Positions 46,801 to 55,000 of a DNA stretch of 64,000 nucleotides are shown here, piece after piece. A program made the position numbers and the translations under genes. This DNA is from Erythrocercus mccallii (taxonomy: Eukaryota > Chordata > Aves > Passeriformes > Dicruridae). Under the pieces are notes generated by a model. The model did no database searches. It was not told the origin of the DNA and was given only the letters and a program-made list of their open reading frames with translations. Location of the stretch: positions 12,304 through 76,303 of the forward strand of contig VZRG01002901.1 in the NCBI GenBank assembly GCA_013397435.1, read 5' to 3'. Position 1 is the first letter of the stretch, and each line of letters starts with the position of its first letter.

Positions 46801-47889
46801 CATTTTGGGAAGGTTGAGGGGTTTTTTGTTTGATTTTATTCATTTAACTTCTCTCCATAAATTTCTTGGCTGTGTGTTACAAATGGATAAAAGCACATCC
46901 CTGTTATTCAGTGCAGGACATCTAAGCCTCAGGAAGGTAGATTTTCCCTTATTTCCCAATATTTCTTGTTTGATAATGTATGGATTTTAGGTTTTTGGCT
47001 GCAACACCACACCACAGCCCATATACCCTATTGGTAGCCAAACTTCATTAATTAGAAGTTAAGACCACTAATACATTGTTTTACATCACAATATTAACTC
47101 ATTCTATAAGAACCTAAGAATAAACTGAGCATGAAGAACTATGGAAATCACTGTTAATTATCTGTTTCTTCACATAATGTAATTGCATCAAAAGGGTACA
47201 TTCACTTCAGTCTTAGCACACTGTAAAACTGTGATACAGTTTTAAAAACATAACTGCTGATAATACAAGCATCCTCTCATGTGTAAGATACTTAGACAAG
47301 TCTTCCACACTGGTGTTGCTTTCAAGCATGTTTCTAATAAATAGGATTTGGATAGCACTGTAATGCAGATGGGATCTGGTAGAACTTCTGTGCTGAGATA
47401 AGATTTAATTTACATTGTGAGTACTGCTTTGCTAATAGGACTCTCTAAATAAAGCAGTATTGTGCACAGACACACTTAAACCAGTATGAAAATATTTGTA
47501 AATACAGCTTATGTGTGGTTGTAAACAGCATATTATCCTTACCTGAATTCCTATAGTCAGATCTACCAGCCACAGATGAGATTCACTATCCCAAGCCATT
47601 AACTGGACTAAGTTTAAAAGTTACAGTCACCCAAGAGTTTTAAGAAGAGCCACCATGCACTTTATCCTCCAAGATCTCAGAATACTAGCCATAATTACAC
47701 AACAACTGGTCAGGGACGTGTATTTTTTTAAGACATGTATAAATGTAGCTTTTCTTGCAGGCTATATCTTAATAAGCCCTTTTTTCCTGCTTTAATGTTT
47801 GTTGAATGTATTTAATTCCTCTCTTACTCTCTCCAGGAAGAGGATCAGGACATTCACACTGGAGGAGATACCACCTTCCTCCTCGGTAA
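870..47889 (+). CDS. FAM120B: FAM120B, constitutive coactivator of PPAR-gamma (nine coding exons, joined)
   Basis: Join of 870-1889, 6973-7153, 13254-13349, 19361-19533, 23376-23468, 39104-39310, 43458-43566, 44827-44940 and 47837-47889: 2046 nt, 681 residues plus TAA. All splice sites are GT-AG and every junction keeps frame. Residues 1 to ~240 form an XPG/FEN1-like PIN domain. The rest matches the conserved C-terminal half of FAM120B, ending in a basic, aromatic, Arg/Gly-containing tail. Known role of the family: nuclear coactivator for PPARG and oestrogen receptor, acting in adipogenesis; its paralogue FAM120A is an RNA-binding scaffold. The opening MGVRGLQGFV and GGQWREY motifs separate it from FAM120A, which begins MGVQGFQDYI. 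Human FAM120B, as I recall it, is ~910 residues; the difference is a tandem-repeat segment absent here. Assignment is from recognition, not a search. Confidence 0.93.
2371..3478 (-). mobile_element. CR1 LINE, 5'-truncated and degraded, antisense
   Basis: The + strand begins with the reverse complement of the CR1 3' end (tcatagagtcatagaatag, then ggttgggaccttaaagatcacc). On the minus strand, reverse-transcriptase and downstream fragments are readable in shifting frames: a WxRNWLDG-like run with PVGSGV, a DTKLCGA remnant, then RLRELRLHNWRREG and FTRVCSDRMRGNG. About 1.1 kb of ORF2 C-terminus and 3' UTR remains. Frameshifts make it inactive. Confidence 0.92.
4667..5423 (-). mobile_element. Complete solo LTR of an ERVL-like endogenous retrovirus
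   Basis: 757 bp with short inverted ends (TGTCTGGGTT at the left, AACCCAAGACA at the right), TG...CA termini and a perfect 5-bp target-site duplication (CCTCA at 4662-4666 and 5424-5428). No internal retroviral sequence is present, so it is a recombination-derived solo LTR. In minus-strand order it has clustered GATA motifs, a TATA-like GATAAAAG near 5103-5096, and a T-rich run leading to an AGTAAAG in place of AATAAA near 4815. The body resembles ERVL-type LTRs I remember as common in passerine genomes. The 5-bp duplication fits ERVL integration. Confidence 0.88.
5188..5345. promoter_or_regulatory. Cluster of GATA motifs inside the solo LTR
   Basis: Three AGATAA motifs lie close together at about 5230-5262, with another at about 5337. 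Two TTATCA (inverse TGATAA) motifs occur at about 5188 and 5296. These are direct matches to the WGATAR core. Binding and enhancer activity are inference. Confidence 0.45.
5765..6440 (-). pseudogene. GC-richer block with fragmentary open frames; possible degraded retrocopy
   Basis: This block is visibly richer in G+C than the intron around it. It carries open stretches on both strands: 5668-6138 on + (157 codons without stop), and 6438-6130 plus 6107-5907 on -. I do not recognise a protein. The minus-strand reading ends near an AATAAA-type hexamer at about 5770, as a processed transcript would, but no poly(A) tract or target duplication is visible. It could equally be an unrecognised repeat. 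The + frame does not start at an acceptor in a phase that would fit FAM120B. Confidence 0.2.
6973..7153 (+). CDS. FAM120B: FAM120B coding exon 2
   Basis: 181 nt, entering in phase 0 and leaving with one base of the next codon (AAA G|GTAAGG). It encodes residues 341-400 and matches the human segment that follows the repeat array: HIQSENYSIFNILSHGEIEC, then SNSLEDDYD and ALIYRPARQHIYSILLE. The matching human motifs are SGEIECSNTLEDE and FIYRPIRQRVYSLLLE. The acceptor CAG follows a CTTCTTCCTTCTTT tract. Confidence 0.93.
11702..11766. other. Assembly gap (65 N)
   Basis: Run of Ns directly abutting an AGGA tandem repeat, so the missing sequence is probably more of that repeat. The true size of the gap is unknown. 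Confidence 0.98.
11767..11818 (+). repeat. (AGGA)13 microsatellite
   Basis: Thirteen perfect AGGA (GGAA) units, interrupted on the left by the gap. The full allele is likely longer. Confidence 0.97.
13254..13349 (+). CDS. FAM120B: FAM120B coding exon 3
   Basis: 96 nt, phase 1 in and phase 1 out, so it could be skipped without a frameshift. It encodes residues 401-432, including CPLVKEWFVYFGNPLKQPDL. The corresponding human segment is CLAVKEWFVYPGNPLRHPDL. Acceptor TTTTTTAG, donor ACAG|GTAGAA. Confidence 0.92.
13350..19360 (+). other. FAM120B: Intron 4 of FAM120B
   Basis: 6.0 kb of AT-rich sequence, donor GTAGAA, acceptor CTTTTTGTAG. Simple TA-rich sequence occurs near 13980-14030, followed by TTG/TTA-rich sequence to about 14110. 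No recognisable gene or repeat family was seen. Confidence 0.8.
19361..19533 (+). CDS. FAM120B: FAM120B coding exon 4
   Basis: 173 nt, entering in phase 1 and leaving in phase 0 (CAG|GTAAGA). It encodes residues 433-490: GGTPNLKTLWLAKGPDVE, then FLACFHLQDEMEELQALEAP and CCLLAYLMMQ. These parallel human GGTPSLKILWLNQEPE, LLACFNLSSSREELQAVESP and CCLLIYLFVQ. The exon begins with the same seven bases (GTGGAAC) as the preceding coding exon. Confidence 0.94.
19534..23375 (+). other. FAM120B: Intron 5 of FAM120B
   Basis: 3.8 kb, donor GTAAGA, acceptor CTGTTTTAG. AT-rich. The only structure noted is a perfect 28-bp tandem duplication at 20048-20103. Confidence 0.85.
20048..20103 (+). repeat. Perfect 28-bp tandem duplication
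   Basis: Two identical adjacent copies (20048-20075 and 20076-20103) starting tagcacttctg. Probably a recent replication-slippage duplication. Confidence 0.95.
23376..23468 (+). CDS. FAM120B: FAM120B coding exon 5
   Basis: 93 nt, phase 0 at both ends, so skipping keeps frame. It encodes residues 491-521 (SLSLEDLNAFLALILCLKGK...), matching the human segment LCLEDLHAFIAQALCLQGKS. Donor CAG|GTATGA. Confidence 0.93.
24947..25106. repeat. Short nested inverted repeats
   Basis: The 12-mer at 24947-24958 is the exact reverse complement of 25032-25043. The 13-mer at 24956-24968 is the exact reverse complement of 25094-25106. A perfect 12-nt palindrome (cttatatataag) lies at 25083. It may be a decayed hairpin element or chance; no target duplication was found. 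Confidence 0.45.
25991..26044 (+). repeat. 29-bp tandem duplication
   Basis: 25991-26019 is repeated from 26020. The first 25 bases of the second copy (cattttggacttaacatt...) are identical, then the copies diverge. Confidence 0.92.
28938..29275 (-). mobile_element. CR1 LINE 3'-end fragment, antisense
   Basis: The + strand begins tcacagaattgtcatggttgg...gatcacctaatccaacc, the reverse complement of a CR1 tail. On the minus strand CR1 ORF2 C-terminal remnants are readable (RLVRHWSKLPREVMKSPSLE). About 340 bp remain. Confidence 0.9.
29880..30190. promoter_or_regulatory. Small CpG-dense patch inside intron 6
   Basis: An isolated GC-rich block in an AT-rich intron. About fifteen CpGs fall in roughly 110 bases at 30010-30120, including GCGCGC and CGCGCG runs. 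Unmutated CpGs away from any exon suggest a methylation-free site such as an internal promoter or enhancer. No coding exon was recognised. Confidence 0.3.
37358..37443 (+). mobile_element. CR1 LINE, short 3' tail
   Basis: The phrase gggaggtgtccctgcccatggcagg...gaactttagtgtccctttcaacccgaacc...caattctgtga is the CR1 3' end in sense orientation, about 85 bp. Confidence 0.85.
39083..39103 (+). promoter_or_regulatory. FAM120B: TG-repeat 3' splice site of coding exon 6
   Basis: (TG)7 is followed by TT and CACAG, in place of a normal polypyrimidine tract. The arrangement resembles the CFTR exon 9 acceptor, where UG repeats bound by TDP-43 promote skipping. The exon that follows is 207 nt and frame-neutral. 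Confidence 0.6.
39104..39310 (+). CDS. FAM120B: FAM120B coding exon 6, contains an LxxLL motif
   Basis: 207 nt, phase 0 at both ends, residues 522-590. It contains RGLTTLLMANSACGFPF, then DLMPWAVFDGKLFQEKYQQS and MEELLEGN. Human reads RGLTTLVLVNSACGFP and DFMPWNVFDGKLFHQKYLQS. LTTLL at residues 540-544 (39158-39172) fits the LxxLL nuclear-receptor box; the human counterpart as I remember it is LTTLV. Donor AAT|GTAAGT. Confidence 0.95.
39311..43457 (+). other. FAM120B: Intron 7 of FAM120B
   Basis: 4.1 kb, donor GTAAGT, acceptor TTTTCTGCAG. It contains an LTR-like fragment at 39775-39941. The rest is AT-rich with no recognised feature. Confidence 0.85.
39775..39941 (+). mobile_element. LTR-like fragment (U3 end to R/U5)
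   Basis: The order is an ACCAATTGAATTGGT palindrome, TATAAAAAGG (~39861), AATAAA (~39882), a short downstream segment and a ...GAACAACA end. That is the layout of a retroviral LTR promoter and poly(A) region. The outer boundaries and target duplication were not found, so this is a guess at a short or partial ERV LTR. Confidence 0.4.
43458..43566 (+). CDS. FAM120B: FAM120B coding exon 7
   Basis: 109 nt, entering in phase 0 and leaving with one base of the next codon (ACA G|GTTGGC). It encodes residues 591-626: ESLYTPFQNLKSLICKVCMA, then KNRTIQSRPRGN. Human reads LTKFHNLKAVVCKACMKENR. The two cysteines of CKVC are kept; whether they bind metal is unknown. Confidence 0.92.
43567..44826 (+). other. 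FAM120B: Intron 8 of FAM120B
   Basis: 1.26 kb AT-rich intron, donor GTTGGC, acceptor CTGTTTTCCAG. Nothing else recognised. Confidence 0.85.
44827..44940 (+). CDS. FAM120B: FAM120B coding exon 8 (basic tail), with tandem donors
   Basis: 114 nt, phase 1 to phase 1, residues 627-664. Rich in Arg, Gln, His and aromatics (GREQRDFNPRFQQPHRSHF...), like the RG/aromatic-rich human tail. A donor at 44941 (CAAG|GTAAAA) gives a final exon ending in WRRY-containing sequence like the human C-terminus. A second donor 11 nt downstream (ACAG|GTACAT, exon end 44951) would shift frame in the last exon. The first is chosen on homology. Confidence 0.85.
44941..47836 (+). other. FAM120B: Intron 9 of FAM120B
   Basis: 2.9 kb, acceptor CTCTCTCCAG. 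A hydrophobic minus-strand open frame at 46541-46323 is noted separately. A T14 run lies at 46787-46800. No other feature recognised. Confidence 0.8.
47837..47889 (+). CDS. FAM120B: FAM120B last coding exon, stop codon at 47887-47889
   Basis: 53 coding nt. In the phase set by the upstream donor at 44941 it encodes GRGSGHSHWRRYHLPPR and then TAA. The HSHWRRY run parallels the human ending HDQWRRY, but five residues follow it here. In the alternative phase the same exon stays open for about 40 codons. Confidence 0.85.
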
Positions 47890-49179
47890 AGAATTCTTGT
47901 CTATGTGTGGCAAACTGGGATGGTGGAATAGTTGCCACTGGGATAATTTTTGTTTATGAAAGCCTGTTTTAATGAACTTTGCAGAGTAACTGAACAATGT
48001 GACTGTGGAGGAAATCACACAAAGCTGAGGCTGTTCAGCTTGTTAATCACTTTTCATGTTAGGTCTAAGGAGACCAGAATCACTAAAACTTAAGTTACAG
48101 GTACCTGAGGCACAGTGGCATTCCAGTATAGCTACATTGTTTTGTCCGTTTGACAAAGGAAAAGCTGAATTAATTTTTTATAACATTGTGAGATATTCCT
48201 TAGTGTAAATTTAAGACTTAAACTATAATTTTTGCATATTTTTGTAATAGTGGTTTATATTACAATACTTTCCTCACCATGAATAATGTGTCATGTCTAT
48301 GCTGTATTGTGGTTTATATCTTGATTGTGGATTATATCTGTATCTTAAGGGTTAAACCATTGTTACTGAAACCCTGAAAAGTTTGAAACGTGACATCACT
48401 GATGTAAGCATCATCATCTGCCAGTGAAACAATGTGACCTTCTTGTAAAATGTAACTTTTTTACATTACATTTGATATAGTTAAGCAAATTTATACTTTT
48501 AGTTAAGCAACTTTTTATAATTTTTCAACGAATGAAAGAATCTATCATGCTCTACTTCTATAATGAATAATACATATGAGACCTCAATATTTCTTTTCTG
48601 TCCAGAAGTCTAATTTAAATACATACCTTCAAAAATATTTCTTAAAAATTGGTATGTTTCACTTTGTGATTCAGTTTCAGTAACATACGTATTTGTTTAG
48701 TTCTAAAATCAAGCCTGTGTCAAGAGAGGAGGCAGGCTCTTCTCGGTGGTGCCAAGCAATAGGACATGAGGCAATGAGCAGAAACTGATACACAGGAACT
48801 TCTCCTTGAATATGAGGGAGAACGTCTTCACTGTGCAGGTGATTGTCCTGAGAGGTTATGGAGTCTCCTTCACAGGAGATGTTCAAGAATCACCTGGTCT
48901 CAATCCTGTGCCCCTGTGTCTGGGACTATCATGACTGAACAGGGAGGTTGGACCAGATGACCTCCTGTGGTCCCTTCCAGTCTGACCCATTCTGTGATTC
49001 TGTGATTATTCAGTTAATGTTTCTTAGGCCTTGTGCACGTAACTCCTGTGAGTCAACTGTCAGTGGAACTTCGTTCCTGTTTAGTATCCATGTTATATCA
49101 AGGTGAATAGCATTGTCAGACATCCATAACTCCATACTCAATTTCCTCCCTTGTATTTTTCTGTTTGTTACCCAATAAA
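47890..49179 (+). other. FAM120B: Probable 3' UTR of FAM120B (end uncertain)
   Basis: No canonical AATAAA was found between the stop and 49174. The first is at 49174-49179, followed by others at 49219 and 49582. If the first is used, the 3' UTR is about 1.3 kb and contains the CR1 tail at 48716-49007. A non-canonical earlier site, such as AATAAT near 48287 or 48564, cannot be excluded. Confidence 0.4.
48716..49007 (+). mobile_element. CR1 LINE 3' end, sense, possibly in the 3' UTR
   Basis: The phrases gagaacgtcttcactgtgcagg, ttcaagaatcacctgg, gggaggttggaccagatgacc...cccttccagtctg and a terminal attctgtgattctgtgatt follow the CR1 3' region in order. About 290 bp, same strand as FAM120B. Confidence 0.9.
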
Positions 49180-50470
49180 TATATTTTTCACACTCTGTAT
49201 ATAGCAACAATCCAACTAAATAAATAAGCAACAAGTATCCCTATTTTTATTAAAAGTTTGAGCAGACACCATTTCACACAACACGGTGTCTTGATTTGCA
49301 TTTCAGGAAATGCACTGTCATCATAGGGGTATTCCTTCTTCCTTTTTCAATCAGTTTTCCACTGACTGTAATTGTACTATCATTTTTTTTTTTACTATTG
49401 TTTTTATCCCTTCCCTCCAAACTTTTTGAAATAATGTGGTCTGAATTTTATGGAAACTTCTCTGGTTTCAGGGATCTCATGATATATAATAGTGTATTTT
49501 AAAAGAATGTGATCGGGTGCCAGAATTTCTTGGTCATTCCCTCTTCAGACTTTGATATGAGAAAAGATGTCTGTTGTCCTCAATAAACAAAATTAAATAC
49601 AGTTAGTGTGGGAGTTTTGCTGTGCTAGCTGTGGTATGAATTGTTGGTAATAATTACCCTGACTACTGAAGAATTTATAGCGTCTCTGTGAGGTTGTTTT
49701 TCTCCCTAATGTTAGACCATAAGCAGAAGCTGCTTATTATTATTATTTCCAAGGCAAAAGTGTGGGTTTTTTTCCCACCAGGAATAGTAGAGGGAAAGCG
49801 GAAGCATGAAGTTGAAACATAGAGGTGCTACTTTCCTGTCTCACTGAACTTCGAATTGTTCACAATACCACACAGCTTATGGACTCTAGAAGGAAATCAT
49901 ATTGGAGAACATGACCATAAAGGTTCCAGTTTAACAGGGTTTCCTCTTTAAGTGGACTACAGGGTTGTTTTGAATGGTTACAGAACAGAGGAAAAACAGA
50001 CAAGCAGATTTGAAGTGAAGGAACATATGTTTGTGAAGAAAAGCATTCTTGTTCAGCTGTACTGCTCAGTCTTCTCTAGCCTGTGCACTGGGTAGCTGCC
50101 TTTCATCAAATACTTCCTGAAGTTGTGGATTGATTTATTAGCTTTCCCCTTCTGGAAAGGGATCCAGAGAACAATCTATAACATCAAAAACTTCGTCAAC
50201 AGTGACTCAGCAGAAATTGTGACATGGTCATTGTGAGAGAGTGACTGACAGGAACACATCTGTCAACTTTCCTCTTTATGTATCCTTCCTCTCTAATTAC
50301 TTTGCTCGTTTTTGACACTGGGAATCTGAATCTGGACTGAAGAAAACCCTGAAACAAGTTAATCTTACGATGCTGTGGCACTGTAAGTATCCAAACATAT
50401 AGTTTACACATCTTTTATAGAGCAGGAGATTTAAAATTTTAGTTGCTCTGCTATCTTAGCAAGTGCTGCC
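49180..50470. other. Intergenic, nothing recognised
   Basis: AT-rich sequence beyond the likely end of FAM120B. Further AATAAA hexamers occur at 49219 and 49582. I see no coding exon or repeat family. Confidence 0.6.
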
Positions 50471-51300
50471 CTCCTGGGAAACTCCTTAGTGCACGTCATT
50501 CAGGATGGCTGAGGCTGCTCAGGACAGGGCTCAGCGATGGTGACTATTACAAGCACCAGTGTTTCCTGGTGTCCCTGGTGCAGAGGTGACTGACAGCTCC
50601 ATGCCTGCATCCTGAAGGCACTGCCAGGCTCTCCTCTCGAAGGGGTATGACTGCCTACAGCTGGGTGACCTTGGATCCAGCTGGTCAGTGAGGAAGATGT
50701 GTGTGAGAGAAATGTGGGAAGTCTCCTGGGAGTCTCACGAGACCCTTGATCCAAGAGCAGTGTTTAAGGCCAGGTCCTTGCCCTTGGTGCTAATCTACTT
50801 TGTAGGAATCCAGTCCTGTGCCTGTCTGATTCTGCCTTTGCCTTGATGATTTGACTTCCTTGTGTGACATGGACATCCCTCATCCCCATGGACTTGTCCA
50901 GTGATCACAGAACTGTTGTGTGAAGCTGGTTACCACCATCAGACCTGCACTGCTGTTCTTCAGGTGCTGTGGGACTGCACCCTCAGCAGTGAGGTCACTG
51001 CCCTGCATTGCCCCTCCGCTGCTGGCTTGCCTTCCCTTGTGGAGCAGGCCCTTCTTGCTGCTCCATGACAGCTTTAAGACCCTGACAGCACGGGGGGTCA
51101 GGAAGTTTGGCTGAAACTACCACAGTACTTGCATAGTGTCAAACAATGGATATGGCCTGTGGGCTGAAAACAGCTGGAAAATCTGAAAATGGCTACAAAC
51201 CAGCCAAGTGTCTTTGTGTATCCCTATGGAATTAAAGCCTTGCTTTCATTGCTTTCCTAGACCTTGCAGCGGACACCCAGACCTTTCTCACCCATAGCCA
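50470..51300 (+). mobile_element. GC-rich block, possibly an ERV LTR
   Basis: GC-rich compared with both flanks, without a recognisable protein. Near its right end, ATTAAAGCCTTGCTTTC (~51231-51247) has the layout of an LTR poly(A) signal and R/U5 start. No TG...CA boundary pair or target duplication could be assigned. It could instead be another low-copy repeat. Confidence 0.25.
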
Positions 51301-51894
51301 GGCTGATGGGTACACTGTGTTTCAACTGTGCCCACCACAAATGTGAAGCTGGTTCACAACATGGAAGCTCACTTGTTGAAGTGTATGTTCTTGAAACTGA
51401 TACTCGTAGAGCTTTCTGGCTTGTACTGCTTTTGGAGCCCTAGGTTGGTGATCAGGCATTAAGTTTAGCCTACAGTTTTTACCTAGAAGTATGACATTCA
51501 AATAATACATGATGAGTTGAAGAGCTGTCTGTAAAAGACAGGGGCAGCTGGCAGGGTATTCTGTCTGAGTGCTCACCAGCCTAAATTTATTTAATCTTAC
51601 TACAAAGTTAAGATCTAATGTTTGGGTTTGCTTGTGCCAACTGGAAAAATACATCTTTATTGTATTAAAATCCCTTGACCTTACAGTCTGGAATATTTGT
51701 TCAGGTAAGGAATTCAAACCAGTTACTGACCCTGCTGCTGTATTGGGTGCTGCTCATTGCCTGGGTAGCAGCTATGGTAGTGCACAGCTTAAAACTCACA
51801 CGCCTGAAATCAGAGTGCAGGCAGGACATCAGCTGTAGCAATTGCAGCTGCTCTCTCCCATACCTCTAAAAACTGCAAATACAAATATACAGCA

Positions 51895-52024
51895 CCAAGC
51901 CTGACACAGTTCAAGGAGGGTTTGTACAATGCTCTCAGGCATGTGGTGTGACTCTTAGGGATGACACTGGGCAAGACTCGATGATCCAGCTGGGCATATT
52001 CTGTGATTCTCTGTGATTCTGTGA
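51895..52024 (+). mobile_element. CR1 LINE 3'-end fragment
   Basis: The phrases gttcaaggagggtttgtacaatgctctcagg, then actcgatgatcc and a tail of attctgtgattctctgtgattctgtga, match a CR1 3' end in sense orientation. Confidence 0.88.
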
Positions 52025-55000
52025 AATAGGGAGATAGGCATTTCTTCAGGGCAAAGAACTGTTCTGAGTGCAGAATTTCAGTCACACAGTGTCGTCTTCT
52101 GCACTGGGTGTTGATATTTGATATCAAATTGTATCATGCCAATAAGCATCACCGAAAGACTCTCCTCAGTGATGATATTTGTGACTACTGTTTACCATTC
52201 CTTTGGAGATGAAGGACTTGATTTGGTGATCAGATACAAGCACAAACCTGAAAGTTACACAGGCTGGGGAAGCAAGGACAAAACAGAATGATGGGTGCAC
52301 ACAGCCCATCAATTTAGTATTTTGAGGCTTTTTTCTTTGTGTTGGTTCTTATTTTCCCAGTTACACATTAGATCACTTATCAAATGACCTTTTATTAGTA
52401 GTGGTCACATAAATAAACTGGGATATATTAATTGTTAATATGTTTAATATAGGTATGATTTTTTTATATTAATACATTGGTATTTCAAATGTATTAAGCT
52501 TCTCTTCTTCATGCCAAAAGACGCAGAAACCAATCCTCAATCCTGAATATAAACTCTCTGAAAATGCTTGATAAGTGCAGGCTTTTTAATAGAAAATGGT
52601 GGCCCCATCTCAAAAATTAGGTAGCCAAGTCTGCAGCTGGCTTTTGGACTCATATTGAAGAGCAAAACTGTAAGAGCTGTTCTGGTATCAGATGTGTTTC
52701 CTAAATATCCTTTAGGTGGCTTAAGAATTCATTATTCAGTGAAAGTAATCATAGTTTTAAGAAAAGTGATGAGAGACTTGCATGGTATTTATGCCATTTG
52801 GAAAATTTAGGTCAAGGTAACCCTTCAGGAGTTGCCTCCGTCACACTCAGCTTTGTTTTAGGCAAGAGGTTGTTAACAGCAGAAGACCAGCAGGCTCTGT
52901 ATTTACTGCCTGATAATACTTTAATTTTCACTTGTGATCATGATGCAGCTCATCTAGGAGGGATGTAAGTGTATAATGTGCTGCCTTTTGATAATCATAT
53001 TTGTCCCCTAGTTTAATTACCCATCAGGTCCTTCAGTCCTTCTGAACTACATTCTGCTGGAGGGTTTTCAGTTCCAGTGGAGTCTATGGAGATCTGAGGC
53101 AGGGTGCTGGTGACAAAGCTGAACCTCTTGTTACATAATACACATATGAATGATCACCACATTTAAATAGGGTGGTAAGTCTGCCCCCAAATCTTCTCCA
53201 TCTTCCAGCAACTTGTGATACTCCTCTCTTTAACAAAGTCTTCCTTTTGTAGGCATGATTTAATTTCTACTCCACCTTCCCTATGCAGAGGGGGAATTTC
53301 ACAAAGGAGCAAATAGGAGAGTTTCAAACAAATCCACTACGAAATTGCATTTCCAAACAAAAGAGGGAGAGCAGCTATACAGTTGAGGTACAGTAGCACA
53401 GAGCATTTAGAAGCTGGCCAGTGCATCTAGACCAAAAAACCAAAGCTTCTAGATTTTAAAAACAAATCAGAAATCTTGAATGTATAGTGGTTTGGAATAC
53501 ACTTAATGCAGACTTGTTTGTGGTTTTTATTGACTACCTGCATATCTAGGCTCATCTTGGAACAGTGTGACACCACTGCAAGTCTAGGCACTGATTGTGG
53601 TTTATGCTTGAAATAAAGATTAGATTTTAATGATTTCCTGAAGATTTTGAACAAAAGAAATACTAACCTGCAAATTCAGCCTTCTTTTATTTAGAGGAGG
53701 GAATTGGTTTACTTCTTTGCATTGCTGGTTACTATATTAAAATTCTTGGCAACAAACAGTGCTGTAAGAAACTTTTGCTCCAAGCAAGTTAAAATATAGC
53801 ATCAAAGAAAAAATATTAAGTGCTAACAAGAGCCAGTTTGCATGTCTTAACACTTCCTTGTTGGGAGCAGGAAAGAAATCCCAAATTTGTCACTGTGCAT
53901 TTGTTTACACTGACGTGTTATTGCTTAATCACTCCACCATCCCTCTCCCTCATAAACATCCCCATCTGCCTGTAGAAAGAGTCCATCTTAGCAAGGCTGA
54001 TCGTTTATGATGCTAGAAATTAGGAAGGGAGGGGGAGAGGAGAGGGCAAAAAGAAAAAAGAGAAATAAAGCTTCTCTTCTGTCCTTATGATCCAGAGTGC
54101 AGTGTTTCAGCTGCTCTGTGTAATGCTCACTAGGGGCTACAGCTGGTGCCAGCTAGAGCATTTAGATTTTGAGAGGATGAGTGTCCAGCCTGCTGGAGGA
54201 TGAGATGCCTCTCTCTGTGCTGGATATGATCTATCCTTCGAGGGGAAATAGTTTCAGTCACAAAACAGTTGTGCTTTTAGCTGTATGAGGGTAGCCTGTG
54301 TGAATTTTCTCTAAGAGACTGTAGCATTTTTCTCCCATGCAAAAAGTTTTCTTCCTCTTCATATGACTTCAGTAAAATCCCTGAAGGGCCAGAGGGAGGG
54401 TCTTTTTTTTTTTCCTGAATTCTGTTGGTTTTAAGTTGGGACTACCAGAACAGAAGTTTAAAAGTAATTTTACAGAAGAGAATTAAGCAGATATGAGGCC
54501 AGGGTTGATTGAAAAACTAAAAATTAAAGGCTATGCTTTGCCTTAGCTCATGCAACTTAATGCATATGAACTGTGTCCTTTTAGATGTGTTAGGTTGACA
54601 GTGCTGGGAAATTAGCCCAGGCCTTCTGACTTCTGGTAGTTTCCCTGACTGCTGGACTACAAACTGGCATGACAGATTGCATCCAGCACAGTAGGCTGCA
54701 GAAAGTAGTTAATGGAAAATAGACTGCTTTGATGTTCACTTCTGGTGGGCTGATCCTCTGGTTTAAAGGCTAAACATCTATTGTCCCCAGTAGGAGATTT
54801 CTTTATGAAAAAACTTTCACAGAATCTGTAATTTCCATTTTGTTTTCTGAGACTGTGGTTTGCTCTATTTCTACATTCAGTAGCCAGCAAATATTTTCAA
54901 GAGTGATTTGAAATTTTTGGGTCTCTAGACCACAGACATGGCCTTATTTCTCAGAAATAAGCTAAGCATCTGTCCTCTTCTACAAAAGCAGATGTCTCTA

